This document shows positions 46,955 to 55,425 of a stretch of 64,000 nt of DNA, one piece after another. Source of the DNA: Aquabacter sediminis (GTDB lineage: Bacteria > Pseudomonadota > Alphaproteobacteria > Rhizobiales > Xanthobacteraceae); contig NZ_JARBFX010000004.1 of the NCBI RefSeq assembly GCF_028863665.1, positions 310,001 to 374,000 of the forward strand, written 5' to 3'. A model generated the notes under the pieces. It worked only from the letters and a program-made list of their open reading frames with translations. It made no database searches and was not told the origin of the DNA. Each line of letters opens with the position of its first letter. Position 1 is the first letter of the stretch. Made by a program: the position numbers and the translations under genes.

Positions 46955-47541
46955 CGCAGCAACTCCGCGGCGGTGATAATGGATTGCGCGATGTCCACCA
47001 GCCGCTTTTTCTCGTTCATGGCGGTGCGGCGGATGAGGCCGTAGGCGGTCTGCTCGTCGATATTCTTGGCCTTCATGAGGATCAGCTTGGCGCGGTCCAC
47101 CAGCTTGCGCTCCTCCAACTGGCTCTTGGCCTCCTCCAGCTCCGCCTTGAGGCGCGCGAAGGCCTGGAAGCGGGAGATGGTGGTCTCCAGGATGGGCTTC
47201 ACGCGGTCCTTCCGCAGCCCGTCCACCACATAGGACGCCACGCCGGCCTCAATGGCATCCGCGATGGTCTTCCGGTCCGACTGGTCCACGAACATCGCCA
47301 CCGGCCGCTTCACTTCGCGGCTGACCTGGAACATCTGCTCGATCGTGTCGCGGCTCGGGTTTTCCAGGTCGATCAGGATCACGTCCGGGTCGATGGCATA
47401 GATGCGCTCAAGCAGATTGTTGCGCCCTTCGATGCGCAGCACGTTCACGAAGCCGGACTCGCGCAGCCCCTCGTCCAGGATCGCCGCCCGAACCGGGCTG
47501 TCGTCCACGATCACGATGCGCAGGGACAGGTCGCTGGCCAT
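46951..47541 (-). CDS. nasT: ANTAR antiterminator NasT
   Basis: 196 residues from ATG at 47541 (an ATG at 47556 is possible). Residues 1-125 form a receiver-like domain (IVIVDDSPVRAAIL; DVILIDLENP), and 140-196 an ANTAR RNA-binding domain (RAKLILMKAKNIDEQTAYGLIRR). NasT binds twin hairpins in nas leader RNA and prevents termination when released by NasS. Such leaders are expected elsewhere in the genome. Confidence 0.87.
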   Translation of the reverse strand: MASDLSLRIVIVDDSPVRAAILDEGLRESGFVNVLRIEGRNNLLERIYAIDPDVILIDLENPSRDTIEQMFQVSREVKRPVAMFVDQSDRKTIADAIEAGVASYVVDGLRKDRVKPILETTISRFQAFARLKAELEEAKSQLEERKLVDRAKLILMKAKNIDEQTAYGLIRRTAMNEKKRLVDIAQSIITAAELLR

Positions 47542-47551
47542 TTCAGTCCGT

Positions 47552-47590
47552 GTCATTGCAGGCGACAGTCATTGAAGGCCACAGTCATTG
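47552..47590. repeat. 16-base tandem repeat at the nasT start
   Basis: GTCATTG occurs at 47552, 47568 and 47584, exactly 16 bases apart; the two full units differ at two positions. It overlaps the alternative nasT start and the leader. The rest of the 233-base gap to 47774 shows no gene. Confidence 0.6.
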
Positions 47591-47774
47591 CCACGATCTT
47601 TGGCAAGAAGCATGCCGGACAGGGAGTCCCCCGGCATTTGGGCGAGGGACAAGGCGAATGTGCGCGCGCGGGGGCCGGGGCTGAGCGGAACGGCGGGCGG
47701 GCTCAGGCGAGAGGCTCGCCGTGCCCGCCTCAGCCGTCAAGGGGAGAAGATTAGCCACATGCCCGCGTGCCCGC

Positions 47775-50732
47775 TCAATTGGCGGGCAGGGCCGCCGCAT
47801 AGTCCAGGATGCGTGCGCGCAGGGCCGCAAGATCCGGCTTCTGTCGGGCGAAAGCCGCCCAATCATTGGGCACGGCGGCAAGAAGCGCCTGCTGAAGCTC
47901 CCGCGCCTTGGGATCGGCCTTGGCGCGCGCGTCCAGCCAGGTCAGCCAGCGCAGGTCCTGCATGCCGTCCACCATGGTGAGGATCAGGGCATCCACCGTG
48001 GGCACCAACTGGCAGCGGTCGGCGGCGAGCGGCAGGATGGTGAAGTCAGGCTCGCGCCCGTCGGTTGGGTCGCGCGGGTCGGCGGTGACGGCGCGGGCGT
48101 GCCATTGCAGATAGCCCTCGACACCCAGGCGCCAGAACAGGAACCCGGCCGCCGCCCGATGGTCGGGCATGTTGTAGAGCCAGGGCGTCACATTCTTGGA
48201 GCGCATGAAGTCGAAGATGGCCGAGGAGACGCCGAAGCCGTTGTTCACCAGCAGCGTATCGAACAGCGGCACCAGGTCCTGCACCTTGGCGTCGTTGAGA
48301 TGGCCGGCAATGTTGGCGTCGGGGGCGGCGAGGCGGATGGCGTCGCGGATGGCGCGCAGCTTGCCCGCCTCCTCGCTGCCGGGCATGGGCTCGTCGGCGA
48401 TGGACCAGAGGGGGAGAGGCAGGCCGGCGATGGCCAGCTCCTTCTGGATGGCCGCCACATCCTGCGCGGCCGCCATCTTGTCCTCCCGGTCCAGCAGGTG
48501 CTTCACCGAGGTATAGTCGAAGTAGGGCGGCTTGAAGCCGGCCTTCGCCACGAGCCGCATCTGGTCCACATAGCGGGCGCGCTTGTCGGCGAAGGGGGCG
48601 GTGATCTCCGGCGAAATGCCGGTGATGCCGAAGCTGCGCAGGGTGGCGAAGTCGCAGGCCATCAGGCGGTCGACGTCCGCGGGCGTCGGCGGGAACCACA
48701 CTTCATCATTGGGCGCGGCCACATAATAGCCGATGGGCTTGTCGATCGCCGGCAGGATCTGGGGAATGACCGTGACGTTTGCCTGCGCCTGCACATTGTT
48801 TCCGGCGATGTTCATCTGCAGGACGATGGGCAAGGTGCCACTGGCGGTTTCGGGAACGGTGAAGGTCAGGTTGATGCGCCGGGGCACGCCGGCGACGATC
48901 CGCATGTGGTCGAGATTGCCTTCCAGCACATCGGACGTAATGGACAGCGCCCGCTCGCCTTCGCCTCGGCCGCGCATATAGGTCCACTTGCCCCAGCGCA
49001 CCTGCGGGCTGATGCCGTCCGGTGCGGTGACCGTGACATTGGGCATCAGGTCGTCCTGGTCGGAAAAGGCCAGGAAGTCCACTGAGACCAGGGCGCCGCG
49101 CGCCGCCCGAATGTTGGTCTCGAAGGGCAGGGCGCCGTCCCAGAACGGATGCTGGATCCGATGGCCTTCACCCACCGCGCGCAAGGTGACACCCTTGGCA
49201 AGGCTTGGGTCCACCGGCTTGTCCACCACCGGCCAGCGCTCCAGGAAGCGCTTGCGGCGCCAGTCCTCGATGGCGTCGACTGCCGTGGTGCTGTCGCCCG
49301 GCTCCACCACCATGGCGGCGAGATAGCCGTTATTGGGCGGCTGGTCGGAGGAGAGCTGCACGACGATCTTGCCGTCGATCACGGGCACGGTGGCGGTGAT
49401 GAGGCCGGCGCGCTCGCGGGCGAACACCTCCCACGGGCCGCCATCGATCATCGCTTCCTTCCACAGCCCGCGCTTGAACACCTGGTCGATCCATTGGCCG
49501 GGCGTGTAGCTCTCCTGGAGCACCACCTGGCCGTTGATGGCGATGGTTCGGTTGAGCGAGTGGGGGAAATACTCCCATTCGCCCTGGTCCTCGGTCCACA
49601 GCGAGATCGTGGCGGTGCTGCTCTTGGTCCAGGGCACGGTGACAGTGTGGATGCCATTGAGGCCGCTCGAGAGGAGCGGATCGTTCGGCGTGCGGGTCAG
49701 GCTGCCCGCCGGGCGGTCCAGGCGCTTGTCATCGGGCAGAACCGTCTCGAAGCCGGGCACGGCAAAGTCCGCGGAGGGCACGAAGCGCAATGCGAGGGCG
49801 TCGGAGGGGACGGGGCTCGCCCCTTCCACTGCGACGCCGCCGAGCGTGGCCGGGCCTTCGCCATCCCCGAGGGAGACGACGATGCGGGAAATCTTGGTGC
49901 GGTCCAGCCGTGCCTTGGAGGGCGTCACCCAGGAGGAGACGGGCGAGCGCAGCACGAAGGGGCCGGGTGGATAGGTGCCGCTGGCATTGGCACGGGAATA
50001 CCAGTTCTTGGAATTCACATCGTCCACCCGCAGATGGACCGTCACCGGCTTGTCGGAGGTGTTCACGCCGGTGATGACCAGTTCCTGGTTGGCATCGAAG
50101 GCCACGGGGCTCGGAAATTCCTGCACCGCCGGGAAGCGCGCGCCCTTCAGCCAGGCTTGCCCCACCGAAATATCGGTGGGGGCGGGAGCGAGCGACCCCG
50201 TGGTCTGGCGCTTCTCGATGCGCACCGCCTCAATATTGGCGGTGGGCGCGCCTTCCGGGGTGAAGATCACGATGCGGGTGATGGCATTGATGTTGAGCTT
50301 GGACTGGCCGGGCGTCGGCAGCGAATCCAGCGGAATGCGCACCTGATAGGGTCCGGGCTGGACCACTGCCACATGGCCGAAGCGGGACATCCAGTTCTGC
50401 GAGGCCGTATCATCGATGCGGACGTTCAGCTCCACCGGTCCGCCGCTCGAATTGCTGCCGCGAATGACGAGGTCGTCCCCCACGGCGAAGGCGCGGGGCG
50501 GGGCGAACGGAATGTCCAGCGCCTGCTTGGTGCTGGTGTTGGAGGCGAGCACGCGCCCGTCCTCGATGCTTGCGGGGGTGAGCGCCTTCTGCACGCGCTC
50601 GGTGGTGATGTCGCCCTTAAGCCGGTCGATGATGTCCGGCCGGAACAGCACCACACCCGCCGCGCAGGTGGCCAGGAAGGCGAGCATGGCCCCCCAGGCG
50701 AAGCCGCTGAGCCAGGTTTTAAATCCGCCCAT
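47775..50732 (-). CDS. Large membrane-anchored protein with duplicated beta-sandwich and DUF4091/GH-like domain
   Basis: 985 residues. A single N-terminal membrane segment (WLSGFAWGAMLAFLATCAAGVVLF, about 7-30) anchors a large periplasmic part. Two related segments follow, about 70-180 and 205-310, each with V-RIDD/RVDD, NW-SR, PGP, TP and RIV at matching spacing: probably carbohydrate-binding-like sandwiches. The C-terminal 300 residues (GYYVAAPNDEVWFPP; PLWSIADEPMPGSEEAGKL; GVEGYLQWHA) resemble DUF4091/GH123-type barrels, with Asp-Glu in ADEP as candidate catalytic pair. Divergent from two glycosyltransferase genes. Family call is tentative. Confidence 0.6.
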   Translation of the reverse strand: MGGFKTWLSGFAWGAMLAFLATCAAGVVLFRPDIIDRLKGDITTERVQKALTPASIEDGRVLASNTSTKQALDIPFAPPRAFAVGDDLVIRGSNSSGGPVELNVRIDDTASQNWMSRFGHVAVVQPGPYQVRIPLDSLPTPGQSKLNINAITRIVIFTPEGAPTANIEAVRIEKRQTTGSLAPAPTDISVGQAWLKGARFPAVQEFPSPVAFDANQELVITGVNTSDKPVTVHLRVDDVNSKNWYSRANASGTYPPGPFVLRSPVSSWVTPSKARLDRTKISRIVVSLGDGEGPATLGGVAVEGASPVPSDALALRFVPSADFAVPGFETVLPDDKRLDRPAGSLTRTPNDPLLSSGLNGIHTVTVPWTKSSTATISLWTEDQGEWEYFPHSLNRTIAINGQVVLQESYTPGQWIDQVFKRGLWKEAMIDGGPWEVFARERAGLITATVPVIDGKIVVQLSSDQPPNNGYLAAMVVEPGDSTTAVDAIEDWRRKRFLERWPVVDKPVDPSLAKGVTLRAVGEGHRIQHPFWDGALPFETNIRAARGALVSVDFLAFSDQDDLMPNVTVTAPDGISPQVRWGKWTYMRGRGEGERALSITSDVLEGNLDHMRIVAGVPRRINLTFTVPETASGTLPIVLQMNIAGNNVQAQANVTVIPQILPAIDKPIGYYVAAPNDEVWFPPTPADVDRLMACDFATLRSFGITGISPEITAPFADKRARYVDQMRLVAKAGFKPPYFDYTSVKHLLDREDKMAAAQDVAAIQKELAIAGLPLPLWSIADEPMPGSEEAGKLRAIRDAIRLAAPDANIAGHLNDAKVQDLVPLFDTLLVNNGFGVSSAIFDFMRSKNVTPWLYNMPDHRAAAGFLFWRLGVEGYLQWHARAVTADPRDPTDGREPDFTILPLAADRCQLVPTVDALILTMVDGMQDLRWLTWLDARAKADPKARELQQALLAAVPNDWAAFARQKPDLAALRARILDYAAALPAN

Positions 50733-51040
50733 CTGTGTCTCCTTGAACGTCCAGGTGCCACCGCGCGGCGTCCCTCGGCGATCTCAACTCAACCGGCCCC
50801 GCCTCCGGCTCCCAAACTGTCCCTTGCATCCTCACGGGGCGGCACGGGGCGCACGTTTCCCTTGTTCCAGCCCGCGCGCAAGCGGGGGGCTCAATGTTCG
50901 GCGGGGATTTCGCTCCGCGAGGCAAATTTATCGCCTTTCAAGGCGTTAGCCGCGGTAGGCGGATGGGTGTCGCGACGCTTCCCAGCGCCGTCATAGCATT
51001 CTAGAAGCATGGCGCGTGGACCCTGGACCGGAGGTGGGGT
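50733..51040. other. 308-base divergent intergenic region
   Basis: Separates the 985-residue protein gene from the glycosyltransferase gene and should hold both promoters. An AT-richer part near 50915-50950 contains the small palindrome CGCCTTTCAAGGCG. I see no gene. Confidence 0.4.
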
Positions 51041-52714
51041 GTGGCAGACAGGCACGAGGGCGGCCCGGCACGGGGCATCGGCTGGGCGAGGCTCGTCTCG
51101 CGGGGGCTCGTCTTCGCCATCCTCGCCTTGCTCGCTCTGGCGGTTATCGTGTTCCAGCAGCAGGCGGGTGGGGCCTTCGTGGCGGAGTTCTCGGCCAATA
51201 ATGCGGACGAGGCCAGCCACTATGTCACCGGCCTTCTCTTCACCGACTATGCCCGCGCCGGCTTTCCCTCTCCGCTCGCCTTCGCGCGGGACTATTACCT
51301 GCACTATCCCAAGGTGGGCATTGGCCATTGGCCGCCGCTTTACTATCTCGCCGAAGGAGCGCTGTTCCTGGCCTCTTCCCCGGCGACGCCGGTGGCGCTG
51401 TTCCTGCCGGCGCTGATCGCCGCGCTGCTGGTGGTGAGCGCCGGCTTCCTGGCGGCGGTGACGCTCGGCCCGCTGGTGGGTGTGGGGGTGGGCGCGGTGC
51501 TCCTGGCCTTGCCGCTGCTGCGGGAAGCGACGCTCGTCATCGTGCTGGACCTGCCGGTCGCGCTGCTGGTGCTGCTGGCGATCATCGCCTATGCCCGCTA
51601 TCTGGCTGCGCCCAGATGGGCGCCGGCCCTGATGTTCGCCGTGCTGGCGGCCATGGCGATCCTCACCAAGGGCACGGGCGCCGCGCTGGCCCTGGTTCCG
51701 CCCTTTGCCCTGCTTCTGACGGGCCGGTTCGGCCTGTTGCGCAGATTGGATTTCTGGCTGCCCTTGCCGGTGGTGGCGATCCTCGCAGGCCCGTGGACGC
51801 TCGGCACCTATGCCATGGCCGCCTCCGGCTTCCAGTATGGCTGGGGGCCAGCCTTCACCCGGCTCGCGGCTGAAACCTACTGGCATGGCCTCCTGGCGGG
51901 CATCGGCGCTCCCCTGATGGTTCTGGCGGCCATCGGCCTGCTCTTTGCCGCTGTGCGTGCCTGGCGTGGAGGCGACGAGGCGCCGGCGACGCAGCCTTTT
52001 GCGGCGGTCGGCGCGGGCCTCCTCGCCGTGCTGGCCTTCCAGTGCATTGTCCCGGCGGGGCTGGATCCGCGCTACCTGCTGCCGGCGGCGGCCCCGCTTC
52101 TGCTCATGTCCGCCTATGGCCTTGCTGGCCTCTTCAGCCTGCTGACGCGCAGCTGGCCGCTCATCACCGGGCTTCTGGCTTGCCTCATCCTCTTGGTGCT
52201 TGCCTCGCCCTTCATGCTGGTCGCGCTGACCAAGCCCTCCATCGGAATGGCACCGGCCGCCCGTGCAGCCATGACCACGGGGGCGGCCAATCCGCTGATC
52301 CTGGTGGGCTCGGATGCCATGGGGGAGGGAGCTCTTGTGGCGGCGGTGGCCCAGTCCGACCGGGCCATGCTCTATTTTGCCTTGCGCGGCTCGAAGCTGC
52401 TCGCCGTGTCGGACTGGAACGGCAAGGACTATGCTCCCCTCTATGCCGATGCAGCCGCCCTTCTGCGCGGCCTCGATGATATCGGTATCGGCTATGTGGC
52501 GCTCGACACCGCTCCGGCGGCGCAGGCCATCCTGCACAACCGGCAGCTCGCGGAGGCCGCCGCCGCCTATCCCGATCGCTTCCGTCTGATCGGCACCTAT
52601 CCGCGCTCGGATCGCACGGGCGAGGTGCGTCTCTATCAGCTGGCTGGAAACGAGGCACGCCTGCCGGACAAGGGTGCCCTGCAACAGAAAGTCATGCAGG
52701 GTCGCAATTTCTGA
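51041..52714 (+). CDS. Membrane glycosyltransferase (ArnT/PMT-like, GT-C)
   Basis: 557 residues from GTG at 51041 with a strong GGAGG site. About ten membrane segments; the first periplasmic loop has NNADEASHYVTGLLFTDYAR with the acidic pair used by GT-C enzymes, and HYPKVGIGHWPPLYYL follows. A C-terminal periplasmic domain lies from about residue 410. It would transfer a sugar from a polyprenyl-phosphate donor to a periplasmic acceptor. It precedes a GT-A gene and faces the DUF4091-like gene, suggesting an envelope-glycan cassette. Confidence 0.8.
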   Translation: MADRHEGGPARGIGWARLVSRGLVFAILALLALAVIVFQQQAGGAFVAEFSANNADEASHYVTGLLFTDYARAGFPSPLAFARDYYLHYPKVGIGHWPPLYYLAEGALFLASSPATPVALFLPALIAALLVVSAGFLAAVTLGPLVGVGVGAVLLALPLLREATLVIVLDLPVALLVLLAIIAYARYLAAPRWAPALMFAVLAAMAILTKGTGAALALVPPFALLLTGRFGLLRRLDFWLPLPVVAILAGPWTLGTYAMAASGFQYGWGPAFTRLAAETYWHGLLAGIGAPLMVLAAIGLLFAAVRAWRGGDEAPATQPFAAVGAGLLAVLAFQCIVPAGLDPRYLLPAAAPLLLMSAYGLAGLFSLLTRSWPLITGLLACLILLVLASPFMLVALTKPSIGMAPAARAAMTTGAANPLILVGSDAMGEGALVAAVAQSDRAMLYFALRGSKLLAVSDWNGKDYAPLYADAAALLRGLDDIGIGYVALDTAPAAQAILHNRQLAEAAAAYPDRFRLIGTYPRSDRTGEVRLYQLAGNEARLPDKGALQQKVMQGRNF

Positions 52715-52775
52715 CCCATGATGCACCCTGCCGCAGCGCAGCGCTCATTCCTCCACACCCGGCGACCCATTCCCC

Positions 52776-53684
52776 ATGCGTGACTTGAAGGACTATACGC
52801 TACGCGAATGGGCCAAGGCCGCGCCTTTGTCCCATCGGGCGCGCCGCCTGCGCAATGTCGCCATCGACGCCATCTACGCCCGCCGTCGTGCGCCGGGGCA
52901 GGAGGCGCTGGTGGCGGAGCTTTCCGCGCGGCGGAACGAGGTGCTGGCCTGCACGATCGCCTTCAACCTGCCGGAGGCGGTGGCTCTCCTGGCCGATGGC
53001 ATGGCCCTGTCCGTCCCCGACGCCCGCCTGCTGGTGTGCGACAATTCCTCAGACCCGCAGGCGCGGGCGCGCATCGCCTCTGTGTGCCGGGATCGGGGCC
53101 TGCTTTACTGCTCCATGCCGCCGGCGCCCCGGCCGCACAAGCGGCCAAACGGCTCTCGCTCCCATGGGGTTGCACTCAACTGGGTGTGGACGAACCTGAT
53201 TTACCCGTCCCGGCCGCGTGTCTTTGCCTTCCTCGACCATGACCTGTTGCCGCTGGCCCCTGACGATCTCGCCGCCCGCGTCGCCCATCAGCCCGCCTAT
53301 GGCATGGTGCGCCACGGCACGCGCTTTGGCGGTTGGTATCTCTGGCCGGGCTATAGCGTGTTCGACTTTGCCGCCGTGGCCAACCTCCCGCTCGACTTCG
53401 GCACCGATACGCCCCTGACCCTGGACACGGGCGGGCAGAACTGGCGGGTGCTGTATCGCCACCTGTCCCTGCCGGCGCTGGCGCAAGCACGGACGCGCGA
53501 AGTATTCTTGGACGACCCGGAGACAGGGGCGAGTGAATCCTATCTCCTCGCGGACCAGTGGCTTCACGTGGGCGGGGCCGGCCATCGCGGGGGCGGAGCG
53601 GCCGCGCTGGAGCGTGTGCGCGCGGTCTACCAGGCCGATCCGGAGGGTCTGCTCGCGCGCCTGATGGCCTCGACGCGCGCCTGA
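52776..53684 (+). CDS. GT-A type glycosyltransferase-like protein
   Basis: 302 residues, soluble. After a helical N-terminus, LACTIAFNLPEAVALLADGM and LLVCDNSSDPQARARI have the nucleotide-sugar-binding pattern of family 2-like transferases, and the DXD-type motif is FLDHDLLPL near 150. A second conserved part, GWYLWPGYSVFD, is followed by LTLDTGGQNWRVLYRH. The acceptor is unknown. It probably works with the membrane transferase encoded 61 bases upstream. Confidence 0.7.
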   Translation: MRDLKDYTLREWAKAAPLSHRARRLRNVAIDAIYARRRAPGQEALVAELSARRNEVLACTIAFNLPEAVALLADGMALSVPDARLLVCDNSSDPQARARIASVCRDRGLLYCSMPPAPRPHKRPNGSRSHGVALNWVWTNLIYPSRPRVFAFLDHDLLPLAPDDLAARVAHQPAYGMVRHGTRFGGWYLWPGYSVFDFAAVANLPLDFGTDTPLTLDTGGQNWRVLYRHLSLPALAQARTREVFLDDPETGASESYLLADQWLHVGGAGHRGGGAAALERVRAVYQADPEGLLARLMASTRA

Positions 53685-53727
53685 GGCTGATCTGCGCCCG
53701 GGCCCTTTCCAGCACACGAGAGCGGCA

Positions 53728-53758
53728 TAAAAAAACGCCGCCGGGAGACCGGCGGCGT
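53728..53758 (-). terminator. Intrinsic terminator after rplS
   Basis: On the minus strand a perfect ten-base stem (53735-53744 with 53749-53758, tetraloop TCTC) is followed by a run of T (A-run 53729-53735 on the plus strand), 48 bases beyond the rplS stop. Confidence 0.88.
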
Positions 53759-53805
53759 CGAGAAACCTGGGACTGCGGCGAGCGGACTTGCCCCTCGCGC
53801 TATCC

Positions 53806-54204
53806 TCACTTGGCGGCGGCGGCCTTCTTCTTGCCGTCGCCGGTGCGGTCGGTGCGCTCGGCGATACGCGCCGACTTGCCGCGACGATCGCGCAGATAAT
53901 AGAGCTTGGCGCGACGGACCTTGCCGCGACGCACGAGCTTGATGGAATCGATCAGCGGCGAATGGACCGGGAACACGCGCTCCACGCCCTCGCCGTAGGA
54001 AATCTTGCGGACCGTGAAGCTCTCGTTGAGGCCGCCGCCATTGCGGGCGATCACAACGCCCTCATAGGCCTGCACGCGGCTGCGGTCGCCTTCGACCACC
54101 TTCACGTTCACGATGACCGTATCGCCGGGCTGGAAGGCCGGAACCGGGCGCTTCTCGGCAAGACGGGCGGCCTGTTCGGCCTCAAGCGTCTGAATGATGT
54201 TCAT
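53806..54204 (-). CDS. rplS: 50S ribosomal protein L19
   Basis: 132 residues with the L19 pattern: [35 protein letters not shown] is the SH3-like fold (broken here only by length), then [33 protein letters not shown]. The C-terminal KKKAAAAK tail is typical for alphaproteobacteria. Follows trmD on the same strand as in most bacteria. Confidence 0.97.
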   Translation of the reverse strand: MNIIQTLEAEQAARLAEKRPVPAFQPGDTVIVNVKVVEGDRSRVQAYEGVVIARNGGGLNESFTVRKISYGEGVERVFPVHSPLIDSIKLVRRGKVRRAKLYYLRDRRGKSARIAERTDRTGDGKKKAAAAK

Positions 54205-54324
54205 GTCACCAACCTCTAGCAGTCACCGCAAACGGGCTCCCTCGCGGGAACCATGCCCCGGCGCCACATCGTGTCGTTGTAAGTTAAGGGACGGCGCGGC
54301 CTATAGCGCAGAACGGGCCGCCTG

Positions 54325-55038
54325 TCATGTGTTTTCCGTCATCCGCGCGTCATCGGCGCCGGCAAGAAGGTCCGGCCGTCGGGCGCGCGTGATCTCCAGC
54401 GCCTGCTGGCGCCGCCAGGCATTGATGCGCGCATGGTCGCCAGACACCAGCACCTCGGGGATGGGCGCACCCTCGAACATCTGCGGCCGGGTATATTGGG
54501 GATATTCCAGCAGGCCGGCGGAGAAGCTCTCATCCTCCCCGCTCTGCGCCTTGCCCATGACACCGGGAATGAGGCGTACGCACGCGTCCAGCAGAAGCAG
54601 CGCTGCCGTCTCGCCGCCGGAGAGCACCACGTCGCCCACGCACACTTCTTCCAACTGGCGGGCCGCGATCACCCGTTCGTCCACGCCCTCGAAGCGGCCG
54701 CACAGGATCACCGCGCCTGGACCGGCCGCCAACTCGCGGACGCGGGTTTGCGTGAGGGGGCGGCCGCGCGGGGTCATCAGAAGGCGGGGACGGGGGTCGT
54801 CGGGCGGGGCGGCGGCATCGATGGCGCGGGCAAGCACGTCGGCCCGCATCACCATGCCAGGTCCGCCGCCGGCGGGCGTGTCGTCCACGGAGCGGTGGCG
54901 ATCGAGCGCGAAGTCGCGGATCTGAAGCGCCTCCAGGGCCCACAGGCCCCCGGACAGGGCGCGGCCGGCCAGGGCATGGCCGAGGGGGCCGGGGAACATC
55001 TCCGGATAGAGCGTGAGGACGCTGGCGCGAAAGGTCAT
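54325..55038 (-). CDS. trmD: tRNA (guanine37-N1)-methyltransferase
   Basis: 237 residues. The trefoil-knot SAM site is visible in [13 protein letters not shown] and [15 protein letters not shown], with [11 protein letters not shown] near 58 and the C-terminal [11 protein letters not shown]. TrmD methylates G37 of tRNAs reading CNN and some other codons and prevents frameshifts. Order trmD-rplS is conserved; rimM and rpsP are not seen upstream, where the next gene (85 bases away) is the STAS protein gene. Confidence 0.96.
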   Translation of the reverse strand: MTFRASVLTLYPEMFPGPLGHALAGRALSGGLWALEALQIRDFALDRHRSVDDTPAGGGPGMVMRADVLARAIDAAAPPDDPRPRLLMTPRGRPLTQTRVRELAAGPGAVILCGRFEGVDERVIAARQLEEVCVGDVVLSGGETAALLLLDACVRLIPGVMGKAQSGEDESFSAGLLEYPQYTRPQMFEGAPIPEVLVSGDHARINAWRRQQALEITRARRPDLLAGADDARMTENT

Positions 55039-55122
55039 GCGCCACTGATGGGCGAGAGGAGCGGCAAGGTCAATTCAGAGGCGGCCGGAATGGCTGGTGC
55101 CATGCCGGCCGGATCGCGCAGA

Positions 55123-55425
55123 TCAGCTGATCTCGAACAGCGTGGAGAAACCCGAAATGTCGAACACTTCGCGAATCTGCGGCTGAAGCGCGGATAGCGA
55201 GAGATTGCGCTTGGCGCTGCGCATCGCCTTGCCCGCCACCAGCAGGGCGCGCAGGCCGGAGGAGGACACATAGTCGACGCCAGCAAGGTTCACCTGGATG
55301 CCGCCGCTGGTGGTGGACACCACTTCCAGGAGGCTCGCCTCGAACGGCTTGGCATTGGGGGTATCGAGGCGTCCCGATACCTTCAGCAGCACGTCGGCGC
55401 CGACTTGTTCCCGCTCAATCTGCAT
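55123..55425 (-). CDS. STAS-domain anti-sigma factor antagonist
   Basis: 100 residues from ATG at 55425, which lies inside the end of the Na/Pi gene (11-base overlap). The fold is a single STAS domain: VLLKVSGRLDTPNAKPFEA, then VDYVSSSGLRALLVAGK, where the serine in the D-x-x-S-S-S-G turn is the usual phosphorylation site, and ISGFSTLFEIS at the end. SpoIIAA/RsbV-like proteins bind an RsbW-type kinase when unphosphorylated. An RsbW-like ATPase is encoded 1.75 kb upstream in the same operon. Confidence 0.87.
   Translation of the reverse strand: MQIEREQVGADVLLKVSGRLDTPNAKPFEASLLEVVSTTSGGIQVNLAGVDYVSSSGLRALLVAGKAMRSAKRNLSLSALQPQIREVFDISGFSTLFEIS

Noticed and set aside
49149-50996. A plus-strand open frame of 615 codons
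   Set aside because: Antisense to the 985-residue protein, which has a signal anchor and internal repeats; the opposite frame has no recognisable domain.
50891-52726. A minus-strand open frame of 611 codons
   Set aside because: Antisense to the GT-C glycosyltransferase, which has a strong ribosome site and clear membrane topology.
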